This document shows, piece after piece, positions 1 through 11,571 of a DNA stretch of 64,000 nt. The DNA comes from Sipunculus nudus (Eukaryota; Annelida; Sipuncula; Golfingiida; Sipunculidae): the NCBI GenBank assembly GCA_026874595.1, contig CM049313.1:16923508-16987507 (forward strand), in the 5' to 3' direction. Position 1 is the first letter of the stretch; every line of letters begins with the position of its first letter. The position numbers and the translations under genes were made by a program. Below the pieces are notes generated by a model. It did no database searches. It worked only from the letters and a program-made list of their open reading frames with translations, and was not told the origin of the DNA.

Positions 1-162
1 TCAGTGCTGAAAAGCTAGTGGCCCAAGCATTCATATTTTTTAAACCTTTGCCAATAGGCCAACAATGCATTGTTTTGCATTGGGCAAATAGTAAACTCGA
101 CTCTTAACAACAGTTGCCTGTTCAGCGGTAAACAATCTTCATGAAGTCAAAACTATGAGATT

Positions 163-378
163 ACGTGTCAGTTGGACGGGCGCCAGTTGGACGGGTCTAA
201 GTTAGACGGTCCAATATTGACGGGTCCCAGTTATATTTACGTCAATTTATCTTATGTTAATAATAAAGCGTCTGACCGGGACCCCCCCAACTGGGACCCG
301 TCGGACTGGCACTCGTCAAGATGGGATCGAAACAATCCGACCTGTCTATCTGAGACCCGTCCATTTGGGAGGACATCA
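163..378. repeat. Imperfect inverted repeat with GACGGGTC arms
   Basis: A GC-rich patch in AT-rich DNA. The left arm has repeated AGTTGGACGGG-type units and ends in GACGGGTCCCAGTT (about 217-230). The right arm begins with its exact reverse complement AACTGGGACCCGTC (about 289-302) and also carries GAGACCCGTCC near 352-362, matching the complement of GGACGGGTCT at about 190. It could fold as a long hairpin with a loop of about 60 nt. A short open frame across it (172-390) is a by-product of the repeat. It is probably a small non-autonomous element, but no clear target-site duplication was seen. Confidence 0.5.
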
Positions 379-2255
379 AGTATAGGCTAAAGGACATACA
401 GAAAACTATTTAAAATGATTTTTGATTAACAGAATTTTTCATCTTGTGCTCAGGCGTTGATATCCTATTTTAGAAAGGGCTTCTATTGTGTGTACATGTT
501 TCAGTCCATTCTGTGTCAGATTAACAGCTTACAGGTATATTTTTATGTTTGAATTCTGTTCTTACTGAGGGGTTACGGTGAACGCTTTGTGGTAAATATG
601 CTGTTTTGTGAATAGATTTAATCTTGAACACCACACTTTTCTTTTTGTCGTCCGGGGTAAACCTTACAAAAGCCTGCAATGGCATATTTTATAGTACAAA
701 TTCAACATGACAGCATTTTCAACTTGTTTCAGGGTGTTACCATATGATCTGCTGTTGTTTTATTACCTGCGCATGGCTGATGCACCGTGGTTTTCCGCAG
801 GGTCTGAGATTTCATTAATATTAACACATCTAACATTAACGCTGTTACAGTGTTCCACGTATCCACGAATTTAGTCCGCTCCATATGCATCCAAATAAAA
901 CGAGTGCAATCTAATTCCAATGTGACCTCTTCCACTGGGAGTTGCGGTGCGCTACCGAGACTAAATCCAATATTGATAAACATGCCTTTGGGAGTTTAAG
1001 ATGCAAGTCTTGTCTATCTGTGCATATGGCGTGCGCACGAATTAATGATTGCAGTTTGCTGCATGTGATTAGAGAATAAATGGAATATAATTTACGGGGC
1101 ATTACATTAAAGACCCGTTCGAAACAACAAGTGTCAAAATTAGTAATGTAAATTAAAAACTAATTTCAAGCCTGTCTTCATCGTCCGGTGGCCCGCTTCG
1201 TCTCAATCTTAACCGACTAGTTTTTTTCATTCGTTTTTTTCCTCTTTGTCTCTCACTTTCTCTCACACATTCTACATCACTGATCACTATACAGCACACA
1301 GCCTTTCAATACTACACAGTTAAGATAACAAGAAATTGCGTCATAATTCTTTTTGCTTCATGAAAAAAGTTAAGGTTTACAATTCAATTGAAACCTTCTT
1401 ATATTGTTGGCTACTGCGTGTTTTGTAAATAGATAGCTTTCCAAAATGTTAACTTTGATAAAGGATCGGGGAGAACGGTCTTGTGTCGCAGCGTGTCTAA
1501 TAACTATTTCATGTCGCTTTGGCCGCCGTTGTACAGAAAAAATAAACACTGGTGGTTTTGTCATTATTTCGCCTCACGTGAGCCCACACCTATAATGTGG
1601 GCCTATTGTGCTTTCTATCATAAAACAAATATTATAATTACGGCTCTGTAAGGCATATTTCCAAATTCATACGCCTGGTTTAAACTACAGACGTTGTTAT
1701 AGTTGTAAAGAACCGATGTGCATGGTTCATGGAATAAAACAGGCCACCTTGCTCAAAGTCTGTATTAAGTACCATCATGTCTCCAACCCGATTACACTCA
1801 AGCATGGAAAGCCCCCCCCCCCCCAAAAAAAAACCAAAAACAAAAAAGGCTTTTAGATGCAATATAGTAATTTTGTTTACCATTGGCCCACTTAACATCG
1901 GCTTGCTAGTGTTTTGCTAGTGTAGCTACCTTAATTGGTTTATTTTCTGTTTTGTGGATGCTTAATCTTTAGGTATTTCACTGCTGCTTGCCATGCACCA
2001 AGACACGTTCGCAGTAGAAGGAGCCAGTGGCTTATACATGCCCCCGACCCCACCCCACATGGTGTGTCGTAAGTGTTGTACCCACCCGTCTTCATCACCG
2101 CGGTCGCGGGTACGATGCTTTGAGACATTTTCGATCAGCTATTTGGTCCTTGAAATTCAAATTACGGTAATTTGTAATAAGTACCTGAAGCTGGTATTGT
2201 TGGCCGCTCACTTTCTGTTCCACTCTCTGCCTATAGCCTATTTCTCTTCTTCTCT

Positions 2256-2256
<1 letters not shown>
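379..2256. other. Non-coding stretch, no supported gene
   Basis: AT-rich sequence with only short unsupported open frames. A C-run followed by an A-run lies near 1810-1832. No exon-like frame with splice borders was recognised. Confidence 0.6.
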
Positions 2257-2291
<35 letters not shown>

Positions 2292-2354
2292 TCTTTTCTC
2301 TCTGTCTCTCTCTCTTCCCCCTTTCTGTATCTTTTCTCTCTCCCTCCCTCTGTA

Positions 2355-2389
<35 letters not shown>

Positions 2390-2416
2390 CGCGCGTTTTC
2401 TCTCTCTCTTCCTCTA

Positions 2417-2450
<34 letters not shown>

Positions 2451-2550
2451 GCGCGTTCTCTCTCTCTTCCCCCTCTCTCTCTCACTCTCACTCTCTCTCT
2501 CGCGTTTTCTCTCTCTCTTCCTCTCTCGCCCTTTTTCTCTCTTGTGAAAT
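2257..2550. repeat. CT-rich microsatellite
   Basis: Long (CT)n tracts interrupted by TTCC and by GCGCGTTTTC or GCGCGTTCTC blocks. The interruptions recur about every 60 bp, so this is a compound minisatellite rather than a pure dinucleotide run. Ser/Leu-rich open frames on the plus strand and Arg/Glu-rich ones on the minus strand are products of composition, not genes. Confidence 0.9.
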
Positions 2551-4144
2551 TCTCTATATTATAACGATGGTAAAAATATGTACAAAAATAATGTGTTTTC
2601 TTGTACATGTATATCTACAGTATAAACAATAATGTGTAGATATGACGGGATGATAAAGAAATAATAAGTTTATAAGTATAAGAGGGCCATATTTGTTGAG
2701 TCCTTCTTGTATAATGTTTATTTTGGTTATATATAGTGTTGAACTTGATAAACGTGAATCACGGGGTACTTTCTATGGCGCGGCATCTATTTTCAATGAT
2801 GATTATTGTTCATTTGTAGCACTTATGAAACAGCAGTGATTGAAGTTAAATAGTCCTGGTTGAAGCCTGTGTATCGTGGTAAACTTTTTTTTATTCTAAT
2901 CTACCAGAATTCTCTCTATATACATGTATTATGAAATGGAGGACCATCAGACATAATCAATATGAATAATTACGGATGCATTACAATGTATATTTCTTCG
3001 TATTACATATATTGTGTCTAAATTGTTTTTATCGGGTCGATCCACCTTGGTCTAATACAAGAACCAATTTCGTTATCACTTAAAAAATCAATTTGAACCA
3101 AACATTTGAAAGAAAAATAACTGACTGATTTTATCATTCTCTTTGCTGACAAAAGGTCCCACCCAATAATTAATCCCGTGTTTTAAGTATTTTACGCCAG
3201 TTTTTTATCATGTGCCTATAATACCTTGAATAAACAGACAATATATCTGAGCATATTCGACCCCAAAGATAGCTTAAATGTTAAAATGTAGTTGTTTAAT
3301 ACTTTATATATTCGAATCCTCTGAAAATCTTCCCCCCCCCCCTTTTTTGTGAATTAACGTATGTCTTAGGCCATGTGATATACATATATATATGAATTCA
3401 TATGGGAAAAATGAAGCAAAAAGGGCATAAATTGGTCTTGAACATGTGAAAAAATGTCATTCTAATCTAGACGTAATGGTTGCTTTGGGCAAATCTACCA
3501 ATTTTTTAATGGTTTATCATGCACTAAATAATTGTTGAAATATTAAAGGGGATCATTTATGGTCTCCCTAATCTTTAGCAGTCCCCCCATTGTAGCGTTT
3601 AAAGGAAAGTTGGTCGACCTAATGACTAGAATAGACACACACACACACACACACACACTAACACACATATATTTTTATATAATGAGATATGTAACGTCGA
3701 ATATCTGATCATGTCATAATATATCCTTATTTATGGCCATTTTTTTTCTTTTTTTTATAACACCACAACAATTTAGACCTTGGTCTCTCTTACAGCAGAT
3801 AATTACCACAACTTCAAGGTATATACGAAATTAGATATGTTTATTGTTCGTCTTCATGGTTAATAGATGACACCTCAAATATACAAATATAAACCAATAT
3901 GGATAGATTAATACAAAACTTTTACATTATATCAAAAGACACGATTTCATAATATTAATGTAATACAATTAACTATTTTCGGTGTGTTTGAATTAAAGTT
4001 AAAAAGAATCTTTCCATGACTAGCATTTTCCTAGCAAGGGTCCAGTGTCAACCACTACACTTTCAAAAGAAACAAGACTACGATAATAAAATAAAGTCCT
4101 AGTACGCTAGAAGGCGCTAATATATGAGTAAATTGTTATCATCC
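2551..4144. other. AT-rich non-coding stretch with a (CA)n run
   Basis: No open frame of coding character. A (CA)n microsatellite lies at about 3636-3658 and short C and T homopolymers near 3332-3346. Nothing else was recognised. Confidence 0.6.
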
Positions 4145-4765
4145 TTAAAGGGACATAATCAGGAGCAATATTGCCTATTCTGTTACACTATCAGTTCAGT
4201 TTTGCTTTATACACAAATTTCCTAGCAAATCCATCACAGCGCAGAGTCTCAATACCTCGCATACGGCTGTTTAACACCTCGTTTTGCATATTTTTAAACA
4301 CAGTCCACGTGTGTCTATTTACCATAACAAGGCCGCGTGACCGGAGGTTTGATTTTGCGCATTACGATCCATTGGCTGAACATAAATTCATGGTAGAACC
4401 TGTCGCAACAGATATGTTCGATAGGTCCAGGGTCAGCTGAAATGACACGGGTAGCACAGTGTGAGAGCGGGTATCGGGTTCCTTAATAAACGCAACACAC
4501 GTAGTTTCAGCCAGCGGGAACATGTATTACATCTTGCGGGCCAAGTCAGTCAGACCATCTCCTGATTAAGAGGTGGTTTGGCCCAGCCGATGCACGGATT
4601 CCCACGCGCTGTGTTTATGTTGATGCCTGTGATCGCGCCCGGTCCACTGTTTTTAAAACTCATGTACAGGAGCAAGCCAATGGTTTCAAGGCAATATTTT
4701 GGCAGGTACCAATTTATTTTTCGTGTTAATTAAACATTCTTTATAGGTTACTGGATCCCTTTAAA
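4145..4765. mobile_element. TTAAAGGG-ended non-autonomous element, copy 1
   Basis: Starts TTAAAGGGACATAATCAGG and ends GGATCCCTTTAAA, giving a short terminal inverted repeat TTTAAAGGG. A second copy at 48612-49110 matches it along most of its length, including AGGAGCAATATTG near the start, CACTGTTTTTAA in the middle and CAATATTTTGGCAGGTAC near the end. The two copies define the element boundaries independently. The internal open frame at 4171-4440 is not conserved between copies. The ends contain TTAA, which would fit a TTAA-targeting superfamily, but this is inference. Confidence 0.7.
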
Positions 4766-6129
4766 TATCAGCATTATCGACTTTTTTTCTTACCAGACAT
4801 AATCAGTAGTCACAAAATTTGACACGGGGTCGCTTAAGTCAAACCTCTGAAGAGTGTACACCCTGCAGCCTTGGTCAAACGGACCAATTTATAAAGGTGT
4901 CTATAATAGTACATTGAGGTAACGGCCGTCACATAAAGTGCTGCCACCTAGAAAGGAACATTGCTGTTCCAGTTTCTGTGGTATAGTATTAACTTATTGC
5001 ACTTAACTTCTATCTACCTTTTTTCAAAGTAAAGATTGATTAGTGAAAATTTATAAGTAACTAGTAAGGCATGTTCAAATAGTTTATATATACATATGTA
5101 TCATTTTACATGCATCAATGAAATGAACAGCATCAAATCTGAATATTTGCAAAACACGTGTACAATAAATGAAGCTGAAGATGTATTAAATGATGGCTAC
5201 AGTTAATGTTCATTATACACATCATCTATTAAGAGCCATACAAATATATTCCACAGCAACAAAACCTAAACATAACATACTTTATGATATTATCTTATGT
5301 TCATGATAATGCCATTGCCAGTGGATACTTGAACTTTAAGAAATCACACATGAAAGGCTCTGAAAGTTTTAATAAAGTGATGTCTCCACAGAAAAGCTGG
5401 TAAGATGAACACACAGCTATGCAAATTAGTATATTCAAAATATTGAGGTGCCCACATATTAAAGCCTAGAAAAAAGTAACATTCCCTCCCCTCTTACATC
5501 ATCTGATGATCCTACTGGCACGGGGGTATTACCTCATTAAAGTTTAATCTCCATACCGGTCTGCTTCCATCAAACATTCCAGTTCACAATAGTCCAATTA
5601 TTGTTGATAAAACTGGAAATTTATTCTGATGAATATCCATATAATATATTTTCACCCCAGCTGAACATCATAAAACCAAAAATAAAAAGTGACATTGTTG
5701 CACCTACAAGGTTGTCAAATATCAGTGCTGCTCTTATTCAAAAGGAGGGTGTTTCATTTAATGGTGGGTTGTGCAATGCACAACATATGCCTGAGAAGGA
5801 AGTTCCCAGATACATAACAAGAGCTAAACTGCATCGTAACTGACAGCTAAAAAGATCTCTATTCTATGTATCATCCCTTTTCATTATTATATAAAATGTT
5901 ATGATGAATATCCCATAAATAACATTATAAGTTGATTAAACATGGCGATTACTAATGTATCATCTAATTATAAATAACGTGTTTAACTTACATATCCTTT
6001 AATTGTACAACCCTAAAAACTTTGCTCACTATATAAAGGTTCTCACCTGATAAAAAGCCAAATAACAGAGGTTATTAACATTTTTATCACGGAGTCTTTT
6101 ATATAACGAAAGCTCTGAAATCCTTATAC
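4766..6129. other. AT-rich non-coding stretch
   Basis: Low-complexity AT-rich DNA. An 80-codon open frame at 5601-5843 has no recognisable domain and no splice context, so it is not called a gene. The stretch lies beyond the 3' end of the damaged minus-strand paralogue. Confidence 0.5.
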
Positions 6130-6308
6130 ATATCGTTGAGGAGCCCCCCCTTCAGTCTCCACAAGCTTTTTTAATGGTTTCAGACAAATTTTATTGCCTG
6201 GACCCCCCTTTTCGGACCAGGGGACCTTTTTTCAGGCTTTTTCATTAGTCCTCTTGGGCTAGAACCCCCCCCCCCCCCATCCTTTTCTAAATCCTGGATC
6301 CGCCCCTG
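6130..6308 (-). mobile_element. CAGGGGCGGATCCAGG-type MITE at the 3' end of the gene at 6259-7233
   Basis: On the minus strand it begins CAGGGGCGGATCCAGGATT at 6308 and runs through C-rich and T-rich blocks (GGACCCCCCTTTTCGG on the plus strand) to about 6130. The same sequence occurs at 11415-11571, 46040-46158 and, more degraded, at 16770-16870 and 51820-52038. The CAGGG terminus and length of about 160-180 bp suggest a hAT-like MITE (inference). This copy replaces the last codons of the neighbouring gene. Confidence 0.6.
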
Positions 6309-7233
6309 TAAATCCCCCCTTTAAACCCAAGTAGCCTGTTATGACAATATACAACCAAAAGACCAGATTTAGCTGCATATAAGACGCCATCTGGCGGAAA
6401 ATCCAGACTGAGTATTCTCCTGTCTCCTTCCCGATTACTGTCAAGCATTCGATGCCAATAGATGGCGCCAGTTGATAGTGTGTTGTAGACTTATCAGTAT
6501 GAGATTCTAATATGAAACTTCGTTTCTTTGTAGCGCTTGTGAAGCCCTTTATGATAAACCCCGGTTTAGGTTTAATATTGTATACAATCTCCCCCTTTTC
6601 GTTGTATACCTGTGCAACATGTTTGCGACCGTCAACTGTCACCCAGAATTTGAGATCTTCATTGAAAAAAACTTTTTCTGGGGCAAATAAGTCGTCAATT
6701 TGTCTCATGACGATATTTTTCTCCCAGCTGTACATGTAAATAGCACTCCCAGCCAAAAGCAAAATGGCGCCGTCGCTTGTGACGTTCAGGTCCCGGGCTT
6801 GGTTTACGCTTAAATGTCTGACGTTACTCTCGAAATCTAAACTGAACCCTTTTATTTCTGGGAAGCTGAAAATGGTGTCCCCATCTTCGTCAGAGAATTT
6901 AATTTTGCTAACAAAATGCATCTCCCCGGTGATAAATCCAATAATCAGTTTGGTTTCGTACGTTCCAATACCGAATATTGTGTTTATTTGTCCGTGTATT
7001 TTACATTCTTTTTTCCCTTCTACATTCCCGTCATATAAAACGAGATCGCGTCGGTCAATAGCACTTTTCGGGGTGGGTCGGCAGTATACACAATCTGTGT
7101 ATCCACAATCCTCGTACTCCTCCCCAACATGAATTAAAGCGCCATTTGTTAAAATTGTGACATATTTAAAAGGTCCGTATTGCAGTCTAAAAACTTCTTC
7201 GTTCGCTTGAAATCTCTCCGAATCTGCAGACAT
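6259..7233 (-). pseudogene. Damaged paralogue of a beta-propeller-like protein of unknown function
   Basis: The open frame of 324 codons starts at the ATG at 7233, directly after TCTCTTTTCAG, which looks like a splice acceptor, so a non-coding 5' exon is likely. Residues about 20 to 245 match the intact paralogue at 23428-24291 closely: FGIG, LIIGFI, IFSFPEIK, DFESNVRHL, LNVT, GAILLLAG, DLFAPEKVFFNE and QVYNE are shared. After about residue 245 the match continues in another frame (GAIYWHRMLDSNREGD, then LLGFKGG), which places a frameshift at about 6472-6515. The paralogue's final residues after LGFK are replaced by a MITE, and the open frame ends in its translated sequence. The repeated short beta-strand pattern with WEKN and DG turns suggests a propeller fold, but no named family was recognised. 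It could still be expressed as a truncated protein, or the frameshift could be a sequence error. Confidence 0.65.
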
Positions 7234-8718
7234 CTGAAAAGAGAGAAAAATATCCTTGACTAATGGGGAATTAAAAGTTCATCTGTATTTGCTTTAAGCT
7301 GCAGTCCTGGTGGCAACCAAGGGCTAGTCTTACCAACATAAGTTTAGGCCTATTAGTGCCACGAAGTGAATATAGTGCATTATGCTATGTTATGGTTCAT
7401 TCAATAAAGAATAAAAAATATCAAATATTGGAATTAACAAATTAGGATTGTATCAAACAGATAATATTTACTAAAATAATTAAGCGTCCTTCCATGGAGT
7501 ATAAGTACTAGTGTATATGTGAAATTTCGCTGTAGTAAACAGCCTCCCCGAATTCCAGAACAGGAAACCCCCTCCTAGTCCCATGTCACTGTCACGAAAC
7601 GACCAAAAACACAGTAAAATAATATCAAAAGCAATCTTTTGAATTTTAAGTGCAAATTTAATAGAATTAAATATACATGTTTTAAATACAAATAATTTAA
7701 ATAAAAATAAAAAAAGATATGTGACGAAAACTTGGTGGCTAGGGATGTTAGAACGAATTAAAGCCAAGATTTACCAATACGGCGGGGGTTTAGCCCTGCC
7801 AGGGCTTTAGTATTTATGTGTGCTACAAAAAATGCGTAAAATTAAACGTGATTCCATGTACCGATAGACTCAACTCAGTGCCAGCTCTCAATTAATTGAG
7901 TCGGTCAGAGAGCCGTAAATTAGTTATATTTGCCGCGATTTGGCAGTACCTGTTCTAAGAGTTGCGCTACAGCAGTTAAACATTTATGGCTCTGTTAGCA
8001 GGAGGATTTAAAATGTTTTAACCCTTGCATCGACTGGGCCGGTCTAGTGGAGGGTTTGAGAGGTCCTGTTTAGAAGGTCCGATACGACTGCGCTGCCATA
8101 GCCTGTTCAACGAATTGTAGGAGGCTCCCAATTTGATAAATCGATCGTTCTGGCGTTAAAATCTCTCGTTGAATAATCTGCAAATGGTTGTATTTGCGAT
8201 TCTGGTGATTTTGATTTAGAGTCAGAAAAGGACCTGGGAGTATACGCCATACACACCACTGCCGTATGATCAAGGTTAAGTCAGTTTCCGTCACACACCA
8301 CACAATGTATACATGTACATACACCTCAGAATACAAAGAGGGGAAGATGCTAGACCAGTGTAAAAAAAAGTGAAAATGGCCGAAACATAACAATGATACG
8401 TCTAAGGAAAATGCCATTTCCTAACCCGTTTTCCAGCGAATATAGTGACCCACGATAGCCCGAGTATTGATAATGTAGTGCTTATGATGAAGGATATGAT
8501 GTGCATGTAGATATGAACTTTATTTTCATTATGGTTGTCTATAATGCATGGTCATTTGTCCATTTTTTTTAAAATATTTTACTGGTTTTTTTTTATTCAA
8601 AAGTGCTATTAGAAAAGAGAAGATCATTAAGACGTAGCGATGTACTTTATACGTTTTCCTTATTGTTAAAACGGTATTCTGGTTTATAAACAATTAAAAG
8701 TCCTACAGAAAGTTTTAA

Positions 8719-8755
<37 letters not shown>

Positions 8756-9064
8756 CGTGTATATATATAAATGTATTGACACCAATAGAAAAATGCTGAC
8801 AAAAATCTATGTAATTTTCTTTTCAGACACCTATACAGGTAATTCCACACCGTCGAGCCATGCGGTCCCTCACACCGTCAGATAGGCGTCATGATGAGCC
8901 ACCCCCCCCCCCCCCCCCCGGCTAAAATTCTGCACGCCAGTGTCAAGCTTCACTGGTTATAAACATTGGGGTTTTGTTACGCAATACTTACGGTTAAGGA
9001 GATAATAAAAGCTTAAAAACACTATTTCCTGATCTGGTCTACGTAAACGTGTTGGCTTGGTCTA
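7234..9064. other. Probable 5' intron or leader region of the damaged paralogue
   Basis: AT-rich DNA between the ATG exon and the conserved upstream block. It contains a (TA)n run at 8721-8750 and a C homopolymer at 8902-8919. No coding exon was recognised; open frames at 7480-7767 and 8070-8417 have no supported homology or splice context. Confidence 0.4.
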
Positions 9065-9120
9065 GTCAGATCTGCGAGTTACACGTGTATCATCTACCTT
9101 TCGCGCATGCGTCATTTCTA
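9065..9120 (-). promoter_or_regulatory. Upstream block with E-box and GCGCATGCG palindrome
   Basis: Contains GTCAGATC, ACACGTGT (CACGTG at 9082-9087), CATCTACC and CGCGCATGCGTCATTTC (palindrome GCGCATGC at 9103-9110) in that plus-strand order. The same series occurs at 26303-26361 upstream of the paralogue. CACGTG is the bHLH E-box core, and YGCGCAYGCGCR is the NRF1 consensus, matched here in part. The block lies about 1.8 kb upstream of the ATG, which fits a promoter or first non-coding exon separated by an intron. Function is inferred. Confidence 0.45.
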
Positions 9121-10653
9121 CAAAACACGACCGATTCTAGTCGATCAGGTATACAAAGTTCGAATGTCGATACACAGTAACCTTGTTACCTTGATCAAAT
9201 GCCTTGATGCATGTTATCTCTAAGTATAACAGAAGGCCGCCAACCTAGCTCAGGTGGTATTCAGTTGCTTTCGGGGAAAACAAACATTGCCACAGAGCAG
9301 TCTTAATCGCGCATATCAACGCAGGAGAATTAATCCATTATAACTAAATAATACATTCAGTATTATTTTTAGATATATGAAGGAAAATTTAGAGTGTAGT
9401 TTTTTATGCGGTATATTTCTTTGACGTTGAGTTGACATCGGCCAAATCTGCAATTTCCCCTGGGAACTCGATCGTCACTGTAGTGGAGATTGAAAGATAT
9501 TCATGAATTATCATGATTGGTAACTTTATGTGTTGTTTAATCGAATTGTGTTAAACGTTCAAAAGGTGATTTCCTAGACTTGGTTCAGGTTAATTCAGAC
9601 ATTTAACCTTACTATCAAACGAGTGTCGAACTTATACATGCTAAAACGTTTGCTGTTCTTAAAATAATATATAACAGTTGTAGAGTTAGGACAATCGGTC
9701 GACCGGCTAAACGATAATCGACGGTTAGACTTACCGGTATGTTCTGGTTACTTCTTTTTTAAAGGAGGTTTCGCGATATTTGCGAAGGGGAAATTATACA
9801 TTCATGAATCAGAGTTCTCATCGTCGAGGGCATAATAAAATTCCCATTAATACTATTATAAATAATAATGGATCTTTCATGTTACCGGTAAATCAAACTC
9901 GCTCTTTGTAATTGATATCAGGTCTTTCAAACCATTTGCCAGTTTATGATGAACAATAATTGTTACTGTCCAGTTGTTAAGAGTCTGCGAAAACAATTTA
10001 TATAATAAAATTAATTCTTATTGTAATAGATATACTCTGTCGGTTATTCTAGGACGAGGTCACGGTGAAGGTCTCTGGTGACATCGCGAAAATGAAACCC
10101 TTGTGAAAGATTGATAGAATGGAAATCGTGAAATTTAAACTCCGCGAATATGCAAACCCAAGTATTTTAGCTCGGTCATTCAGCTGAAGATAACAACAGC
10201 GATTTCGTGAAATATTTTGTTTGTGTGTGTGGCCTAACGGAAATAAGTTACACATTGACGAATAACAAATGTCAGTCTGTTGGCGGTTATAACAGATTAT
10301 AAATAATTCTCATTAGCAACAGAGGAGTACGTCACATTTTTACTCGCCGACGATATTCATTGTCTTCCGATATTATGTTTCCAGTATTTATACGCGACAC
10401 AGAAACCCGACACTTGTAACATGCCCCTGACCTAATTTGCCGTTACTTTGAAACAAGAAAAAAATCTAGAAATAAACTTAAATTTACTATAATTTAGCAT
10501 GCTCCTTTTGGAGGTTCCGAGATACAGTGTCATAAATGAAGGTCAGTGACGGATCCAGAAATACGAGAACGGGGGGGGGGGGGGGGGGGGGGCGCTAATA
10601 CTGAATTGGCGAGTTGATGGATATTATGAAAACTATAATTCTTTTTGTTGTGT

Positions 10654-10698
<45 letters not shown>

Positions 10699-11414
10699 GT
10701 ATGTATATATAAATATATATGTATATGTATGTATATATATATATATTATAATTATTAATACATAATACATTTCACCTTAAGGAAAATATTGATAAAATCT
10801 AGAGCCATGTTTCCATTAAAGTTAATAATATTTACTTCGGGGTGGGTATGGAAAGGGGTGTCCCCTGTTTTTGAAACTGTGCAAGGTACAGAAAACATTT
10901 TTAGGCAACGTTGACAAAAGATTATGAGGATTATTTGTTCCTAATTTACGATTCTCTTACATGTATATTTCATAATGTATTCACACTTGAGGGGGTTGGG
11001 GTTAACGTGTGGCCGGCTTTAATATTTATACATTTCCCAAAATTGCCTATAAACTTGATATTGCAAACATTCAATTATTCGTATCATGTTACTGTCAGTG
11101 GTGAAAAATGTTTATAACTTGCAAAATGTTATCGTTTAAATGTAATCCTCGTGGTAAAATAATTTATATGTTTTAAGTCGTATGTTTGAGTGTACATTTT
11201 CTGGCTTCTTTGGTCTAGGCAGCGCAAGTGACTCGGACAGCAGAGCACAGAGCCTAAGTTTGAGAACTGGTATCAGCCCTGAAGCCATGAGATTTTTCAT
11301 GGTCGATCCCAGTCAAGGTTGAGTTCTGCTGCAGGTTAATGGGAAGGCCTTGACTCACTCACAGGCGAATGCAATTGGTTGTTGGGGTTTGGGCAGAGGA
11401 GAGGGGATAGAGGA
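9121..11414. other. Non-coding stretch with a G homopolymer and TA repeats
   Basis: No supported gene. A G-run occupies 10571-10592, directly after a short GACGGATCCAGAAAT fragment that resembles the CAGGGGCGGATCC MITE end. TA/TG-rich microsatellite lies at 10659-10745. Confidence 0.6.
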
Positions 11415-11571
11415 TTCCAGGGGCGGATCCAGGATTTGGGAAAAGGGGGGGTCCAACCCAGGAGGACTAATGAGCCCCTAAAAAAACGTCCCCAGGTCTG
11501 GAAAAGGGGGGGTCCAGGCCGCAAATTTTTGTCTGAAGCCCTTAAAAAAAGTTTTTCTGGATCCGCTTCTG
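11415..11571 (+). mobile_element. CAGGGGCGGATCC-type MITE, most complete copy
   Basis: Begins CAGGGGCGGATCCAGGATT and ends CTGGATCCGCTTCTG, so both ends form an inverted repeat of about 15 bp. The interior has AAAAGGGGGGGTCCA blocks and AAAAAAA tracts. It is in the opposite orientation to the copy at 46040-46158. The CAGGG ends and small size suggest a hAT-like MITE; a clean 8-bp target duplication was not seen. Confidence 0.65.

Noticed and set aside
1993-2632. 184-codon Ser/Leu-rich frame and overlapping Arg/Glu-rich antisense frame
   Set aside because: Produced by the CT microsatellite.
6512-7132. Plus-strand frames inside the damaged paralogue
   Set aside because: Antisense shadows of the minus-strand coding sequence.
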